14,479 bases of DNA from CAZBBC01 sp964489835 (GTDB lineage Bacteria > Calditrichota > Calditrichia > JAJRVZ01), in the NCBI GenBank assembly GCA_964489835.1, contig CAZBBC010000118.1, forward strand, positions 1 through 14,479. Direction: 5' to 3'. The notes beneath the pieces were generated by a model. The model was not told the origin of the DNA and searched no databases. It saw only the letters and a program-made list of their open reading frames with translations. Every line of letters starts with the position of its first letter. The stretch's first letter is position 1. Position numbers and translations under genes: made by a program. This document shows positions 13,508-14,479 of this stretch, piece by piece.

Positions 13508-14251
13508 ATGATCAGACTGATTAGCGTATTATTTGTATTTATATTATGTTTTACCGCGTTTAAAAGTTGTGCACCAGGGGAGGAAAATTTGGGAAAGGAT
13601 ATTCGGATTCTTGTAACCTATGGGGGCCATAATTTTGAACAGGAGCCTTTTTATGGGATGTTTGATAGCTTACCAGGGATTAGTTATACCAGCATACAAC
13701 TACCGGATTCAGCAGATCTGCTGAAACCAGGTCTGGAAAAATCATATGATGTAATCGTGATGTATGACATGGTTGATTCAATCAGTGAAAAACAACGCAA
13801 GGCATTTGTCGCATTGCTCAGGGAAGGAATTGGTATTGTCGCCTTGCATCATAATCTCGCTGCCCACAAGAACTGGGATGAATACCGGAAGATAATCGGT
13901 GGTATATATTTGTTTGAATCACAGATACTCGACGGTAAAGAACGGATTAAATCTTCTTACAGCCACGATCAGGATATTAAAGTGACAGTGACTGACAAAA
14001 ATCACCCGATCACCCGCGGTATCAGTGACTTCCAGATACACGATGAAACTTATAAAGACTATTTCACTTCAAAGGATGCACGCGTTTTATTAACTACCGA
14101 TCACCCGATGAGTGATCCGGAACTTGCCTGGATTACGCGATATCAGAACAGTCCTGTTTTTTATCTACTTCTCGGTCATGATTCTCAAGCCTGGCAGAAT
14201 CCGGTCTATCCCCGATTACTACTTAACGGTATTCGTTGGGCAGCACAATAA
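13508..14251 (+). CDS. Exported ThuA-like protein
   Basis: A 247-residue protein of the ThuA (class I glutamine-amidotransferase-like) family. An N-terminal hydrophobic segment (about 4-18) followed by Cys21 suggests a signal peptide and possibly a lipoprotein, though FKSC is a poor lipobox. Family motifs are VTYGGHNFE (36-44), DVIVMYDM (around 80), GIGIVALHHNLAAH with IIGGIYL (around 108-137), NHPITRGISDFQIHDETY (around 163-180) and the LLGHD/LLLNGIRWAA end. ThuA proteins are linked genetically to disaccharide use and often sit beside Gfo/Idh/MocA genes; their biochemical reaction is not settled. GGAGG (13497-13501) lies 6 nt before ATG. It is the intact counterpart of the ThuA remnant upstream, although the two C-termini are clearly different, so it is not a recent duplicate. 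Confidence 0.85.
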   Translation: MIRLISVLFVFILCFTAFKSCAPGEENLGKDIRILVTYGGHNFEQEPFYGMFDSLPGISYTSIQLPDSADLLKPGLEKSYDVIVMYDMVDSISEKQRKAFVALLREGIGIVALHHNLAAHKNWDEYRKIIGGIYLFESQILDGKERIKSSYSHDQDIKVTVTDKNHPITRGISDFQIHDETYKDYFTSKDARVLLTTDHPMSDPELAWITRYQNSPVFYLLLGHDSQAWQNPVYPRLLLNGIRWAAQ

Positions 14252-14331
14252 ATTCAAAGACCTGCTTCCAATTAATAAATATCAATCTTAAGTATCCGTT
14301 CTAAAAAATGATTCAATTAAGGATTAAAAAA

Positions 14332-14479
14332 CTCATCCCCCAACCCCTTCTCTTAATAAGAGAAGGGGAGCAAAATAGGATATATTCTTCCAAATGTTTC
14401 CCCCTCTCCTCTCAGGAGAGGGGGCCAGGGGGTGAGGTTGGAGCCAAAATCCATAATTTACATACTCATCCCCAAACCT
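14332..14479. repeat. Compound double-hairpin element and start of another copy
   Basis: Two perfect hairpins lie in sequence: CCCCTTCTCTT/AAGAGAAGGGG with loop AAT (14344-14368) and CCCCCTCTCCT/AGGAGAGGGGG with loop CTC (14400-14424). Both have 11-bp stems and 3-nt loops. Outer arms CTCATCCCCC (14332-14341) and GGGGGTGAG (14429-14437) are inverted to each other, giving a nested structure of about 108 bp. ACTCATCCCC reappears at 14464, so another copy probably begins at the window end. It lies about 80 bp after the ThuA stop. Confidence 0.75.

Overview
The window looks like a scaffold from an uncultured, metagenome-derived bacterium of the wider FCB group. Bacteroidota are possible, but a KSB1- or Calditrichota-like lineage fits better. 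The reasons are a DUF3078 outer-membrane protein, secreted Tat-type Gfo/Idh/MocA and sulfatase proteins, AT-rich spacers full of dispersed inverted repeats, and a 100-N scaffold gap. Several genes have strong Shine-Dalgarno sites, which argues against typical Bacteroidia. This placement is inference. No rRNA, tRNA, CRISPR array, transposase or phage gene is visible.

Left part (1-3000, all genes on the minus strand): a small DUF4332 helix-hairpin-helix protein, a DUF3078 beta-barrel protein, and the two ends of an mscL gene lying on either side of the N gap. The spacers hold several hairpin elements, each made of a short phased motif (CACAGAG, CACGAAG or GGGAATT types) in inverted orientation around an AT-rich centre.

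Middle (3531-7452, plus strand): a secreted BNR_4 beta-propeller protein flanked by about 30-bp direct repeats, a repeat-rich spacer of about 1 kb with nested hairpins, and a cysK-cysE pair for cysteine biosynthesis behind a consensus extended -10 promoter.

Right part (7646-14251, plus strand): an accessory carbohydrate-catabolism island. It contains an S1-type sulfatase, a URO-D/methyltransferase superfamily protein, a sugar-phosphate isomerase/epimerase-like TIM barrel, the C-terminal remnant of a ThuA gene truncated next to two strong palindromes, a Tat-exported Gfo/Idh/MocA oxidoreductase and an intact exported ThuA protein. Together with the upstream BNR_4 protein this suggests breakdown of a sulfated, possibly methylated or otherwise decorated glycan: sulfate removal outside the cytoplasm, then oxidation or epimerisation of the released sugars. 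No SusC/SusD pair is present and the substrate cannot be read from the sequence.

The most unusual structure is in the spacers. Perfect GC-rich micro-hairpins, usually with 3-nt loops, occur throughout. At 5052-5066 one appears to be inserted precisely into a 9-nt-periodic array, since removing it restores the period. The right end carries a compound element of two 11-bp, 3-nt-loop hairpins nested in a larger inverted repeat.
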